Shown here one piece after another: positions 45,818-53,900 of a stretch of 64,000 nucleotides of DNA. Where the stretch lies: NCBI RefSeq assembly GCF_000308835.1, contig NZ_BAGN01000423.1, positions 17,410-81,409 on the forward strand. The letters run 5' to 3'. The translations under genes and the position numbers were made by a program. Under the pieces are notes generated by a model. It ran no database searches. It was not told the DNA's origin and was given only the letters and a program-made list of their open reading frames with translations. Within the stretch, counting starts at the first letter, position 1; every line of letters starts with the position of its first letter. Source of the stretch: Nocardia vinacea NBRC 16497 (GTDB lineage Bacteria; Actinomycetota; Actinomycetes; Mycobacteriales; Mycobacteriaceae).

Positions 45818-45820
45818 CGC

Positions 45821-47422
45821 CTACCGCGACGTCGCGTCGACCAGCACCGCGTGCAGTGCTCGCGCCTGGAGACTCGCCTCGTCGCCGCGCAGCACGACCT
45901 CGGCGAAGGCGGCGCCGAGGGCCCGGCTCACGTCGAACCCACGTGCGTCCGCGCCATCCCCGGTCAACTCGGCACGCCAGCGCTGGTAACCGCTCACTAC
46001 CTCGGCGAGTGTGCTGTTGCCTCCCGCCTCCAGACTCAGGTACTCCGCGATCAGGACGCGCTGTGCCCGCCTGCGTGCGAGACCACCACCGGCGGAGTCG
46101 AGTGCTCGGCCGAATTCGCGGAGCGTTGCCTGATAAATTTCCAGCTCAGCCGACTCGGTGTCGGACTCCGCCGTACCGGTCGCTCGCGTCGGCTCCTGCG
46201 CGGTCCGCTGGTCGAGAGTGATCGACCGACCTGCACCCGTACCCCGCGCATCGCGCGGTTCGAGACTCCACCACACCGGCGCCGATTCGACATCGAGCTC
46301 CGCCACCGCGACGACATCGAGATCGACCACCGGATAGTCGGTGAGCACCCGGTCCACAGCGGCCACGAATTCTCGTATAGCCGGCACCTGCAAGCCGGGG
46401 GTATCGAATCCGGTCACCCGCACGTCGTGGTTCTCGGCCAGCGTCCGCGCCAGCCAGCCGACCACGGGATCGGTAACCGGGCGCGCGCCGGAGCGACGCC
46501 GATCGCGCGGCAATTCGTCGCCGGGCTTCTGCGTCCGCGGCGAAGAGGCCAACCGAGGACCAGGGGGTCTCGGCGCGGCACCGGCCGGTGGTCCCGCCGT
46601 TTTGGGCGGCTGCCCGGACCACGGCGTATCTCGCTGTCCCGCACCGCCCGGTGGGCTCGCCCATGTCGGCCGCCCGGCTGCGGCACTGGATGAACCCCGG
46701 GTGGCCGCCGGGGGCACGGAAACCGGTGGTGACACTGCGGCGGCGGGAGGGAACACCGCGGCGGCCGGAGGACGGCGACCAGAGTCTGCGGCAGGCGTGC
46801 CGGAGTTACCGCTGCCCGGTGCGCCTACTCCCCGCTCCGCCTCTCGGCCCGCTGCCCGATCCGAAGGATCCCGCTGCGGACCGCTCTCCGGCGTGGAGCG
46901 TCCTGCGGACGCGTCCGGTGTCCGCGACCCGCCGGGGATGGATCGTTCGGTGGGGTCAGCCCGGTCCGTGGGATACACCGGGGCCCCCGCTGCCGGAAAG
47001 GTCGCCGCTGGATCGGACGTCACGGGCGGCTGTGCGCCCGCGGGCGAGGACATGCCCGCGCTGCCATCCGGCCAGGGCGGCGCAGGCTCGCCGATCGAGT
47101 CCAGGTCCGCGGCAGTCGTGCCGACCCGGCTGGCGCCGAACCGGTCCTGTACTTCGAATTGGCTTGCGGCGTCCACCATTCCGGCGGCCGTGCCGTGCAG
47201 GCTCTCCTCCATCGCCCGAAGATTGGCCAGCAACTGGTCGGCATGCGGCTTGAACTCCCTGGCGAATGCGACACCCAGATCGTCGTCGCCCCAACTGCCT
47301 TCGGCGTGCGCCAGGGAATCGCGCAGTCCCGCATAGGTTTGCCCCACGCGATCCCCGAGTTCGGCCAGCCGCTCTCCCCGATTTCGCAAGTGGTCCGGAT
47401 CCAACCGAACTTCATCGTTCAC
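45821..47422 (-). CDS. WXG100-like protein with C-terminal pseudo-zincin domain
   Basis: The protein has 533 aa. A GTG start follows GGAGGGGG; it lies 14 bases after the upstream gene and 3 bases before the giant gene. Residues 1-~95 are a WXG100-type helical hairpin with the turn AEGSWGDDDLG. Residues ~110-320 are a Pro/Ala/Ser-rich linker containing DTPWSG. Residues ~330-533 align with the three zincin modules of the giant protein: VTGFDTPGLQVPAIREF corresponds to their AGFDSPHVPV-type segment, and REFGRALDSAGGG corresponds to HEFAHAIDQASGG. Both zinc His residues are Arg here (REFGR, 46106-46120), so the site is dead. It probably pairs with the giant protein for secretion or masks its protease modules; this is inference. 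Confidence 0.85.
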   Translation of the reverse strand: MNDEVRLDPDHLRNRGERLAELGDRVGQTYAGLRDSLAHAEGSWGDDDLGVAFAREFKPHADQLLANLRAMEESLHGTAAGMVDAASQFEVQDRFGASRVGTTAADLDSIGEPAPPWPDGSAGMSSPAGAQPPVTSDPAATFPAAGAPVYPTDRADPTERSIPGGSRTPDASAGRSTPESGPQRDPSDRAAGREAERGVGAPGSGNSGTPAADSGRRPPAAAVFPPAAAVSPPVSVPPAATRGSSSAAAGRPTWASPPGGAGQRDTPWSGQPPKTAGPPAGAAPRPPGPRLASSPRTQKPGDELPRDRRRSGARPVTDPVVGWLARTLAENHDVRVTGFDTPGLQVPAIREFVAAVDRVLTDYPVVDLDVVAVAELDVESAPVWWSLEPRDARGTGAGRSITLDQRTAQEPTRATGTAESDTESAELEIYQATLREFGRALDSAGGGLARRRAQRVLIAEYLSLEAGGNSTLAEVVSGYQRWRAELTGDGADARGFDVSRALGAAFAEVVLRGDEASLQARALHAVLVDATSR

Positions 47423-47436
47423 GTCGCCCCCTCCGG

Positions 47437-48825
47437 TCAGGCTCGGTCGTTGCCGCGCAGCCGGAACCGTCGCTCGAAATCGGTGGTGAATACCGACAGC
47501 GGCACCGACGTGGTCGAGCGCTCCACCACACCATCGTCGGCGACATAGAAAACCGCACGGTCCAAAGCGATTTCGCCGTCCGGCACCGGCGAACGGACCA
47601 TCCAGCCCACGCTGATGCGATCGGCCCGCAACGTCGACAGCGGGTATCCGGTGGTGTCGTAACCTCGACGGCGGATGTGGTCACGGACGAGGTCGAGTGC
47701 ATCCGCTGCGCCGATCCCCTCGGCGTGGTTCGCGACCAGGTCCGCGAGCCCGAACTGGAACATCGCACCATCGATGTCGGCGCCGGCACCGAAGACCTGC
47801 ACGATCGCCTCGCGAGTCACCGCGCCGGCCTGCGCCGCGGACACCAACAACTCGGCCGCGCCCGACGTTCCACCCGACTGGTTGTCCAGCAGGTTGCCGA
47901 CGACACCCGCCACGGTGCCGACCGTCCACACCGCGGGCAACGCCGGCGCACACTCCGGTATCGGAGCCGACTCGCCCCGATACCACTGCCCGGCCTCCCA
48001 CCAGTAACAAAACGACAGCAAACCGGTTGCCGCCCGCGGGTTCAGCACCGGGTCCGCAACCCAATCGGGTGCTCCCGCAAACAATTCCGGCATCGCGGCA
48101 CCCGCGTTGTACGCAGCGTCCAGAACCGACGCATCCCACACACCACCCGACAGCACGGCCCGGTCACCGGGCAGTAGCGTCAACGTCGAACCGCTGCGTC
48201 CGGCGCCTTCGAAGATGCCCACCGACGGACCGATCCGCGGCCCCTGCCCCGACCCGACCGCCACGAACGCTGCCGCCAGCACCGCCCACCGGGCCCACAA
48301 CACGGCCAGCTCCGGCAATTCGTCATCCACGGCCACCGCCCGCAGACCCGCACGCTGGTTCGCACGCATCGCGTCGGCGGCGACGCGCGGCGGCCGCGGC
48401 CGACGCTCGCCACGCCCGAGATAGGCCGCCAGCCACACCGGCAGCCGATCCCGCGGATAGCGTTCCAAGTCGGCGAGATAGGCCTCCGGTGCGAACAATT
48501 GCTCGCCGGGGAAGGGCACCGCGCCGTGGTCGGCAGCAGCCTCGACACCGTCCGCATCGATCCGCACCAGCAACCGCCACCACGGCCCGCCATCGGCCCC
48601 TGCCGACACCTGCCGATGTCGGCGCACCACGGCCCACACCGCATCCGGTACCGGACACCGGATCGACCGGGTGCCTTCGTCGACCACCAGCAGCGCCGAT
48701 TCGGCGACCACAGTCATCGCGAACCACGCCTCCAGCCGCTGCCACCCGGGCGGGACTACCTCACGCAGCCCATCCGCGATCCGATCGGCCAACCCCGCGA
48801 GATCCTCACCCCCGGCCTGCGTCAC
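47437..48825 (-). CDS. Hypothetical protein of the effector operon, possible immunity protein or chaperone
   Basis: The protein has 462 aa with a GTG start and a GGAGAG element upstream. It is the first gene of the three-gene unit. Residues ~10-115 (REVVPPGWQRLEAWFAMTV, then strands) resemble the YezG/Imm-type immunity fold. The middle is Ala/Trp-rich and hydrophobic. The last ~60 residues form strands ending in FERRFRLRGNDRA. No signal peptide or obvious transmembrane segments. Position just before a WXG protein and a toxin chain fits an immunity or export-chaperone role. The YezG resemblance is weak and only part of the protein is explained. Confidence 0.7.
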   Translation of the reverse strand: MTQAGGEDLAGLADRIADGLREVVPPGWQRLEAWFAMTVVAESALLVVDEGTRSIRCPVPDAVWAVVRRHRQVSAGADGGPWWRLLVRIDADGVEAAADHGAVPFPGEQLFAPEAYLADLERYPRDRLPVWLAAYLGRGERRPRPPRVAADAMRANQRAGLRAVAVDDELPELAVLWARWAVLAAAFVAVGSGQGPRIGPSVGIFEGAGRSGSTLTLLPGDRAVLSGGVWDASVLDAAYNAGAAMPELFAGAPDWVADPVLNPRAATGLLSFCYWWEAGQWYRGESAPIPECAPALPAVWTVGTVAGVVGNLLDNQSGGTSGAAELLVSAAQAGAVTREAIVQVFGAGADIDGAMFQFGLADLVANHAEGIGAADALDLVRDHIRRRGYDTTGYPLSTLRADRISVGWMVRSPVPDGEIALDRAVFYVADDGVVERSTTSVPLSVFTTDFERRFRLRGNDRA

Positions 48826-49004
48826 GGCACTCTCCGTGTTCTGGGAACGACAAAAGCGCCGAAACCCCGGAGGCGCCCCTGCGCGACCTCGACCGCGAGC
48901 AGTTCACGAGCAGTTCCCCCAAATCGCCTGGATCGGTTCCTCGTCAGAATTTGCAATGTCCCAGGCTGAAGATTTCGCACTTCGCGTCCCAGCGCAACCG
49001 ACAT

Positions 49005-49300
49005 TTACCAGCCATGGCAAGTCCACCGGTCAGTGATCCCTGTCATAACGCGCACTCGACACCACACCCGCAACGGCGCCGAATGGCCCAGGGTCACCTG
49101 AAGCTCTTCCAGCAGAGCGGTTCCCGCGTGCGCGGTCGGCACATCAGCCAGCCGATACAGATGCGCCTTCTGCGCCGCATCCAATGACAAGGCCCGCACA
49201 ACCGAATGCAGCACTTGCGCACCGGCATTGATGCTCCGTCCTTGTTCTAGCCAGGGGAACCTCAGAACGGGCTGGCGATTGCCAACGTCGCCACCGAAGC
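49005..49300 (-). pseudogene. Remnant of an XRE/MmyB-type regulator
   Basis: An open minus-strand frame reads WLEQGRSINAGAQVLHSVVR and continues ALSLDAAQKAHLYRLADVP. This is the end of the HTH and linker typical of MmyB-like regulators ('tWLEQGR.i..s.qVL.aLaraL.Ld..e..HL..LA'). The N-terminal half of the HTH is missing and the C-terminal ligand domain breaks off within ~30 codons. Confidence 0.7.
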
Positions 49301-49399
49301 ACGCAGTTCAGAAGGAGTTTCCGCAGGGTGCATTCCTAAGTTCGCCGTATAGCGGCCTTAACGCAACCCTGGCTCTCCGCCGGGGGCGGCGTCCCGGGC

Positions 49400-49840
49400 C
49401 GACCGCACCGCACGGGTGACAGAAAGCCGGGCCACCGGCAGATCGGGTTCCGTAATGCAGCGCGGGCAATGGCCAAGGCGTCGATCGCGTCGGACTTGCC
49501 GTAGGTGCGCGCCGAATCTCGGGCATGAGCCATCAGTTTCGGTGGCACACGGACCACTCGCTCACCGGCCGCGATCAGGTCGCTTTCCAGGCGCCGGGTC
49601 ATGTTCCGGCAGTCTTCCAGCGCCCACATCCTTTCCGGATCAGGCTGTGCCCGTGTCCATTTCAGCAGCGTCAGATGATCGGTGCTGCTTGTTCCAGTCG
49701 GTGTCTCGTTCCAAGACGGTGTCGACCGAGGCGACCGGTCAGGTGCAGATCGAGGTGCCCCGCGATCGGGACGGGACCTTCGGGCCACAGATCGTCGAGA
49801 AACGCCAGGGCGGTTGACCGGGGTGGATGAGATCGTGTTG
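49400..49840 (-). mobile_element. IS110-family transposase fragment
   Basis: One frame holds WALEDCRNMTRRLESDLIAA, then GERVVRVPPKLMAHARDSAR and TYGKSDAIDALAIARAALR, the central part of an actinobacterial IS110 (DEDD) transposase. After this the similarity continues in another frame (LPVARLSVTRAVRSARD), showing a frameshift. The N-terminal Asp region and the C-terminal half are missing. No element ends are visible. It is a dead remnant. Confidence 0.8.
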
Positions 49841-49932
49841 TCGCCGTGTTGGCCGAGATCCGCAACCGTGGTGTGAAAGATGTGTTCGAGCCCCGACCCG
49901 TTTGCAAGGTTCTGAGGCTCGATGATGCGCAC

Positions 49933-50284
49933 AGTGCGGTTCGCTCAGCTTTGACAGTAGGACTGCACTACAACCATAGCATCAGTGAACTTTGTTGAGG
50001 GAGAGCATTTTTCGCAGTTGGGGGATCCCGGTTTAGAAATCCTTTGAGAAGTCCGTTTCGCCGGAATCGTCCATGAACCTCCTCCGAGGATTTCGCTCGC
50101 CGAGCGCCTACCATTCGCGGGCGGTCATGACGCGTCCGGCGAGCGTGTCGGCCGCCGACACCGCACGACTGGCCTCTCACCTGGTGTCATTGCAAGCTTC
50201 GCTTGCCTTGTCTCGCGTGGCGGCGGAGGCGTTCAATAGATCTGCTGAGCTGAATTTTCGTTCTTCGGAAATGAGGCGATCACC
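49933..50284. other. Intergenic region, 352 bases
   Basis: No supported gene. It includes a short perfect hairpin GCAAGC-TTC-GCTTGC at 50192-50206, about 80 bases before the next start. A small frame from about 50127 that ends overlapping the next start has no recognisable features. Confidence 0.4.
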
Positions 50285-51028
50285 ATGCTCTTGACAAGTC
50301 ACGCGAAGAGGTTCTCAGCTGCGGCAGCAATGGTCGCGGCGTTGACAATAACCCCGTCTACGGCCGATGCGCAGCCTCCGACTCTGGGTAGCCTCGGTGA
50401 GGTTATCTCCCTTTTAGAGATACACGGAACATCAGCAGACGATCCGGGCCTGGTCGCGTTGAAGGAGTTCGTTGCCCGCAACGGGGATATGGGCTTGCCG
50501 ACCGCGAACGCAAATCGGGCGATCAATGAGGTCTGGGACGAGAGTCCGCCAGGCTGTGACAAATCGGTATTCGGCTTCGAGGTCAACGCGCAGCCCAACG
50601 GCCCGGATGTCGCGGCGATGGTCTACCCGTCGTGGGTCGCCACCCCTGACGATTCGAGCACCCCGGGGGTCCTCTCGCCAGCATCGGGCGTCAACTTCGT
50701 TTTCCTCAACTTGAATTTCTTTCCGCCCTTGGTGGGTACAGTTCCGTGGGAGTCGACGCGAAACCGTACACAGATAATTGTGCTGCCGTCCTATGGGCGG
50801 ACCCGACACGAGTACGTAGTTCGCTATAGCCGTCTGATCGAGATGGGGCCGGGGCCGATCTTGGGGCTCTTCTTCGGACTGGACACCCCGACTGGTGGGC
50901 CGACATGCGTTTACGGCAAGACTGTCGCCGTAAACGGCAGCTCTGATGAGCCGTGTATCGGCAATGGTTGCCCGGGTCCTCGTCCTTACGACTCGCATCC
51001 CCCGCCGTATGGCCCGCCATGGCCCTGA
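50285..51028 (+). CDS. Small secreted protein of unknown function
   Basis: The protein has 247 aa. Residues 1-~29 form a signal peptide with Lys/Arg N-region, Ala/Val-rich core and an ADA site. The mature protein is compact and moderately strand-rich, with two Cys pairs and a Pro-rich tail (GCPGPRPYDSHPPPYGPPWP). Secreted proteins of this shape are common in Nocardia; I do not recognise the family. A GAGG element lies about 9 bases before the ATG. No operon partner is evident. Confidence 0.75.
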   Translation: MLLTSHAKRFSAAAAMVAALTITPSTADAQPPTLGSLGEVISLLEIHGTSADDPGLVALKEFVARNGDMGLPTANANRAINEVWDESPPGCDKSVFGFEVNAQPNGPDVAAMVYPSWVATPDDSSTPGVLSPASGVNFVFLNLNFFPPLVGTVPWESTRNRTQIIVLPSYGRTRHEYVVRYSRLIEMGPGPILGLFFGLDTPTGGPTCVYGKTVAVNGSSDEPCIGNGCPGPRPYDSHPPPYGPPWP

Positions 51029-51339
51029 ACTGAATCACGGGATCCCGCCAGAACCCCAACACATACCGGGTCACCCGGCCGAGTAGCGACCGCGACCCGC
51101 AGAAGAGCTGGATATCCGACGGCCCGACCGAGGAGATGACATGCTCGACTGGAAGAGTGCCGCGGGCGGCCAGTATGGTTTGCCAGTCCCTGTTACGGCC
51201 GGACATGATTCCTTCGATACGGGCCGTGTCCCTCGGCCCCCTTCTGCCTTCCATCGACGGCATCGAGATCACGCAGTCAGGGTGGATGATCTTCGCCGAA
51301 GATGGACGGCATGGACCGGCGCAAACAAGGAGCAGCGCG
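51029..51339. other. Intergenic region, 311 bases
   Basis: The minus strand carries a readable piece (VISSVGPSDIQLFCGSRSLL and LGRVTRYVLGFWRDPVIQF) that could be the tail of a lost gene, but it lacks a start, a domain and a neighbour of its own. Nothing else is supported. Confidence 0.35.
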
Positions 51340-52065
51340 ATGAGGCACGTTGGTATCTTGGCGCACAGTATCGAAGGCGCGTCGCTCTGCTTGCGGACGC
51401 TGTCGCAAGAGGGTGCCCGCGATCTCGGAAGACACGAGCACGCCGATGTGACCCTGGATTGCATCGCGATGGGCCGCAGCATGCCCGCGTGGGAGGCCGG
51501 TGATCACGGCGCGATTCGAAAGACCTTGGCCACCAGCGTCGATCGCCTCGCCAACGCCGGCGCCGAATTCTTTATCTGCCCCGACAACACCGCACATATG
51601 GCGCTGGAGTGCGGCGGCGAGGACCTGGCTCTGCCGGGTCTGCACATCGCCGAAATCGTCGCGGAAAAGGCGGCCGCGGAAGGTTATCGGCGGGTCGGCG
51701 TGCTCGGCACAAAGTACACGATGACCGGCCCGATCTACCCGCGCGTCCTGGCGGCCAAGGGAATCGACGTCGAGATCCCGGACTCCGACGAGCGCCGCCT
51801 GATCGACGACATCATCTTCACCGAACTGTGCGAAGGAGTGTTCACAGCCACATCCCGGCAGCGCTACCTCGATATCATCAACCGCCTGCACAGTCTGGGC
51901 TGTGACGCCGTCGCCCTGGTTTGTACCGAGATCCCGCTGTTGGTGACGCCGGACGTATCCCCTTTGCCCACACTGGATTCCACTCGCCTGCTTGCTGCGG
52001 CCGCCCACCAGGTCGCCATCGGGGCGCGCCCGCTTCCGATCTGGTATGGCGGCGCCATCGACTGA
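51340..52065 (+). CDS. Aspartate/glutamate racemase family protein
   Basis: The protein has 241 aa. The start at 51340 follows AAGGAG by seven bases and begins with the family's first strand (MRHVGILAHS); longer in-frame starts add non-homologous residues. It is a complete Asp/Glu racemase fold. In the first active-site loop the sequence is ICPDNTAH, where classical racemases have Cys-Asn-Thr; here Cys is shifted and Asp precedes Asn. The second loop LVCTEIPLL retains the catalytic Cys. Such 'CPDNT' members occur in actinomycetes, substrate uncertain. Candidate roles are D-amino-acid supply for cell wall or natural products. It is monocistronic. Confidence 0.88.
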   Translation: MRHVGILAHSIEGASLCLRTLSQEGARDLGRHEHADVTLDCIAMGRSMPAWEAGDHGAIRKTLATSVDRLANAGAEFFICPDNTAHMALECGGEDLALPGLHIAEIVAEKAAAEGYRRVGVLGTKYTMTGPIYPRVLAAKGIDVEIPDSDERRLIDDIIFTELCEGVFTATSRQRYLDIINRLHSLGCDAVALVCTEIPLLVTPDVSPLPTLDSTRLLAAAAHQVAIGARPLPIWYGGAID

Positions 52066-52239
52066 GGTCGTTGTCCGCCAACGATTTCGGCACGCCATGA
52101 CATCCGCGGCAGGTCGTTCCATGCCACGGCCATCGCTGGATTCTGCGGGGGCCGGACGCAGCGATGCGCCCGGCCTACCCGGCCAGACCGTCAGTCGGTG
52201 GGGCAGCTCCGGGCGGAGGCGCACACTCCAACCTCCCTG

Positions 52240-53304
52240 TCAGTCGGTGAGTTGGTATGTCGCGAAGATGCCTTTGTGGTCGCTGCCCCACTGCGCTGGC
52301 GTAGCGAGGAAATTGTCCTGGGTTGGTTCTTGCGCTCGGGTACCGCGCACGATGGACCCGCGCGGGCCGATGATGCCGACGGCAGACAGGCGTAGCGCGG
52401 CACCATGAGCGAAGATGTAGTCGACGCGGTCGCGTTCGTCGGCCCCAGGAGCCCAGGCGAGCTCGGAGACATCCACATCGACGTTGTCCGAGGGCCAGGT
52501 GAGTCCGGGATGGGTGGCCGGGTCCGGATACATCGATCGGTACGCATCGGTGAAACCGGCTTCTTGCAGGCGTCGGGTGGTCTCCCACGCCAACACCACA
52601 CCGTTATGGTCGAACAAGTTCGCTGTGGCGGGCGTCCAATCCAGCAGGGACGGCTCGTTCAGGTCGCCACCCATGATGACCGAAGACCCGTCGGCGATCT
52701 CGGCTTTCGCGTCGGCGAGAAAGTTGCTGATGACCTCGGGGCGGCCCGAGGCCGCGTTGACGCGCTGGATCACGGCAGGGTCGGTCACTGGGCCGTCCGG
52801 CAGCTTGTTCCACTCGTGCTCGGCGAACTCGCCCGGCGCAGGGGCCCCGGGTCCGTACCCTCGGGGCAGGTTGGAGGCATACCAGCGATACTCCAGATGC
52901 GCGGAGTAGACGGTGAGGCGCTTTCCGTCGATGTTCAACCGGGCCTTGACCATCCATTGCAGATCGGCGCTGTCCTGAACCGGGAACACCGACAGAATCC
53001 CCGTGTCGCGCGAGGCGACGGCGTTGAACTCGCGCCCCCGCCGCACCAGTTCGGCCGCGACGGCCGTGGTCGCTTCGGTCGCCTCCGAGAGCAGCACGAT
53101 CGAGGCCTGTGTCGAGATGATGAGCTCGGTGATCAGCTGAATACCATTGGAGACTTTGCTGCCGCTGTGCCATGTGTTCAATGCGAGCACCCGGATCTGT
53201 CGCGCCGCGGGTGCAGCAGCGGCAACGGACATCACCGCACCGGCCGCGAGCGCTCCGCCTGCCCCTGACCCTGCCGACCCCATCTCATCATCGCTTCGCG
53301 TCAT
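52240..53304 (-). CDS. Secreted endonuclease/exonuclease/phosphatase (EEP) family protein
   Basis: The protein has about 354 aa from 53304; the start is less certain because the ribosome site (GGAGG, 13 bases upstream) is distant and a TTG one codon earlier is possible. A Gly/Ala-rich hydrophobic segment (GGALAAGAVMSVAAAAPAA) acts as a signal peptide. The EEP core is complete: LNTWH, a Glu metal ligand in LLSEATE, the GGDLNEPS loop, and GSDHKGIFA with the catalytic Asp-His. EEP proteins include DNase I, sphingomyelinases and inositol phosphatases. The secreted form suggests a nuclease or a phosphodiesterase. Confidence 0.87.
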   Translation of the reverse strand: MTRSDDEMGSAGSGAGGALAAGAVMSVAAAAPAARQIRVLALNTWHSGSKVSNGIQLITELIISTQASIVLLSEATEATTAVAAELVRRGREFNAVASRDTGILSVFPVQDSADLQWMVKARLNIDGKRLTVYSAHLEYRWYASNLPRGYGPGAPAPGEFAEHEWNKLPDGPVTDPAVIQRVNAASGRPEVISNFLADAKAEIADGSSVIMGGDLNEPSLLDWTPATANLFDHNGVVLAWETTRRLQEAGFTDAYRSMYPDPATHPGLTWPSDNVDVDVSELAWAPGADERDRVDYIFAHGAALRLSAVGIIGPRGSIVRGTRAQEPTQDNFLATPAQWGSDHKGIFATYQLTD

Positions 53305-53900
53305 CAACCCATCATGGCCTCCATCGAAATGCCGACGACTGCGAGCAGTGCCGCTGCGGCACATCCAGGCTCAGGCGAGGGCCTACCGGCGGTCGCGCCG
53401 CAGGGATGGTCGTGCTGTTCGGCGGCTCACTGGAACCCGTGAAGCGGCATCGCCGGACGGCCGCGAACGCATGGCCGTGCCGTCTGATACAGCACCGTGG
53501 AACTTGGCGAACAAGATCGGATACGCGGGTAGTTCCCGCCCCATCTAACCGGACCACGCCGAGACCGCAACTGGCTTGTGTGGCAACGATTGTCGGCTCG
53601 GAAGTCCCCGCGGTTTCGACCGAGCTGCTCGAACCGATCGCGCGAATCTCGCACTCCGATCGGCGATTCCGGGTTCAGCTCGCTACATCCGGAGGCTGAC
53701 CATCGTGACCGCGTCCAGGTCACAGGGAATCACCAGGGGCGCATACGCATTCAAGTACCACCCATATCGGGTCAGCTGAATCCACTGCGTGCCAGCGATT
53801 TTCGCAGCATCCCCATCATCGGGAATACGCGAAGGGCAATGGCGGCCCCGGCATCGGGTTTACTTGCAGAACCCAGCCCTCGCTGCAATGGAGCGTCTAC
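53305..53900. other. Intergenic region before the NRPS/PKS cluster, 596 bases
   Basis: No gene with coherent coding features. Being divergent between a minus-strand and a plus-strand gene, it should hold the promoter of the biosynthetic operon, but I cannot place -35/-10 boxes with confidence. Confidence 0.4.

Larger units (their letters stand above)
16265..46630 (-). repeat. Second short motif, (A/P/D/R)-T-P-W-(S/T), shared by the giant protein and its WXG neighbour
   Basis: Copies at 16265-16279, 24197-24211, 24371-24385, about 28598-28612 and 37835-37849 in the giant gene, and at about 46616-46630 in the 533-aa gene. All lie in Pro/Ser/Asp-rich linkers. A conserved Trp in otherwise disordered linkers hints at a binding or processing site. 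Confidence 0.75.

Noticed and set aside
43990..44340. Periodic DNA in the Gly-rich linker as a possible CRISPR or minisatellite
   Set aside because: Units are irregular in length, have no unique spacers, and are explained by coding for a Gly/Ala/Gln linker in frame.
16247..45817. Inteins as an explanation for the repeated junction motif
   Set aside because: No Hint-type blocks (N-terminal Cys with TxxH, or C-terminal His-Asn) flank the motifs, and segments between them are different known domains.
50127..50294. Small frame overlapping the start of the secreted protein gene
   Set aside because: No convincing ribosome site, no domain and biased composition; at best an upstream leader.
50706..51482. 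A 258-codon minus-strand frame opposite the secreted protein and racemase starts
   Set aside because: Overlaps two well-supported genes at both ends and lacks a domain; only its middle reads protein-like, noted as a possible relic.
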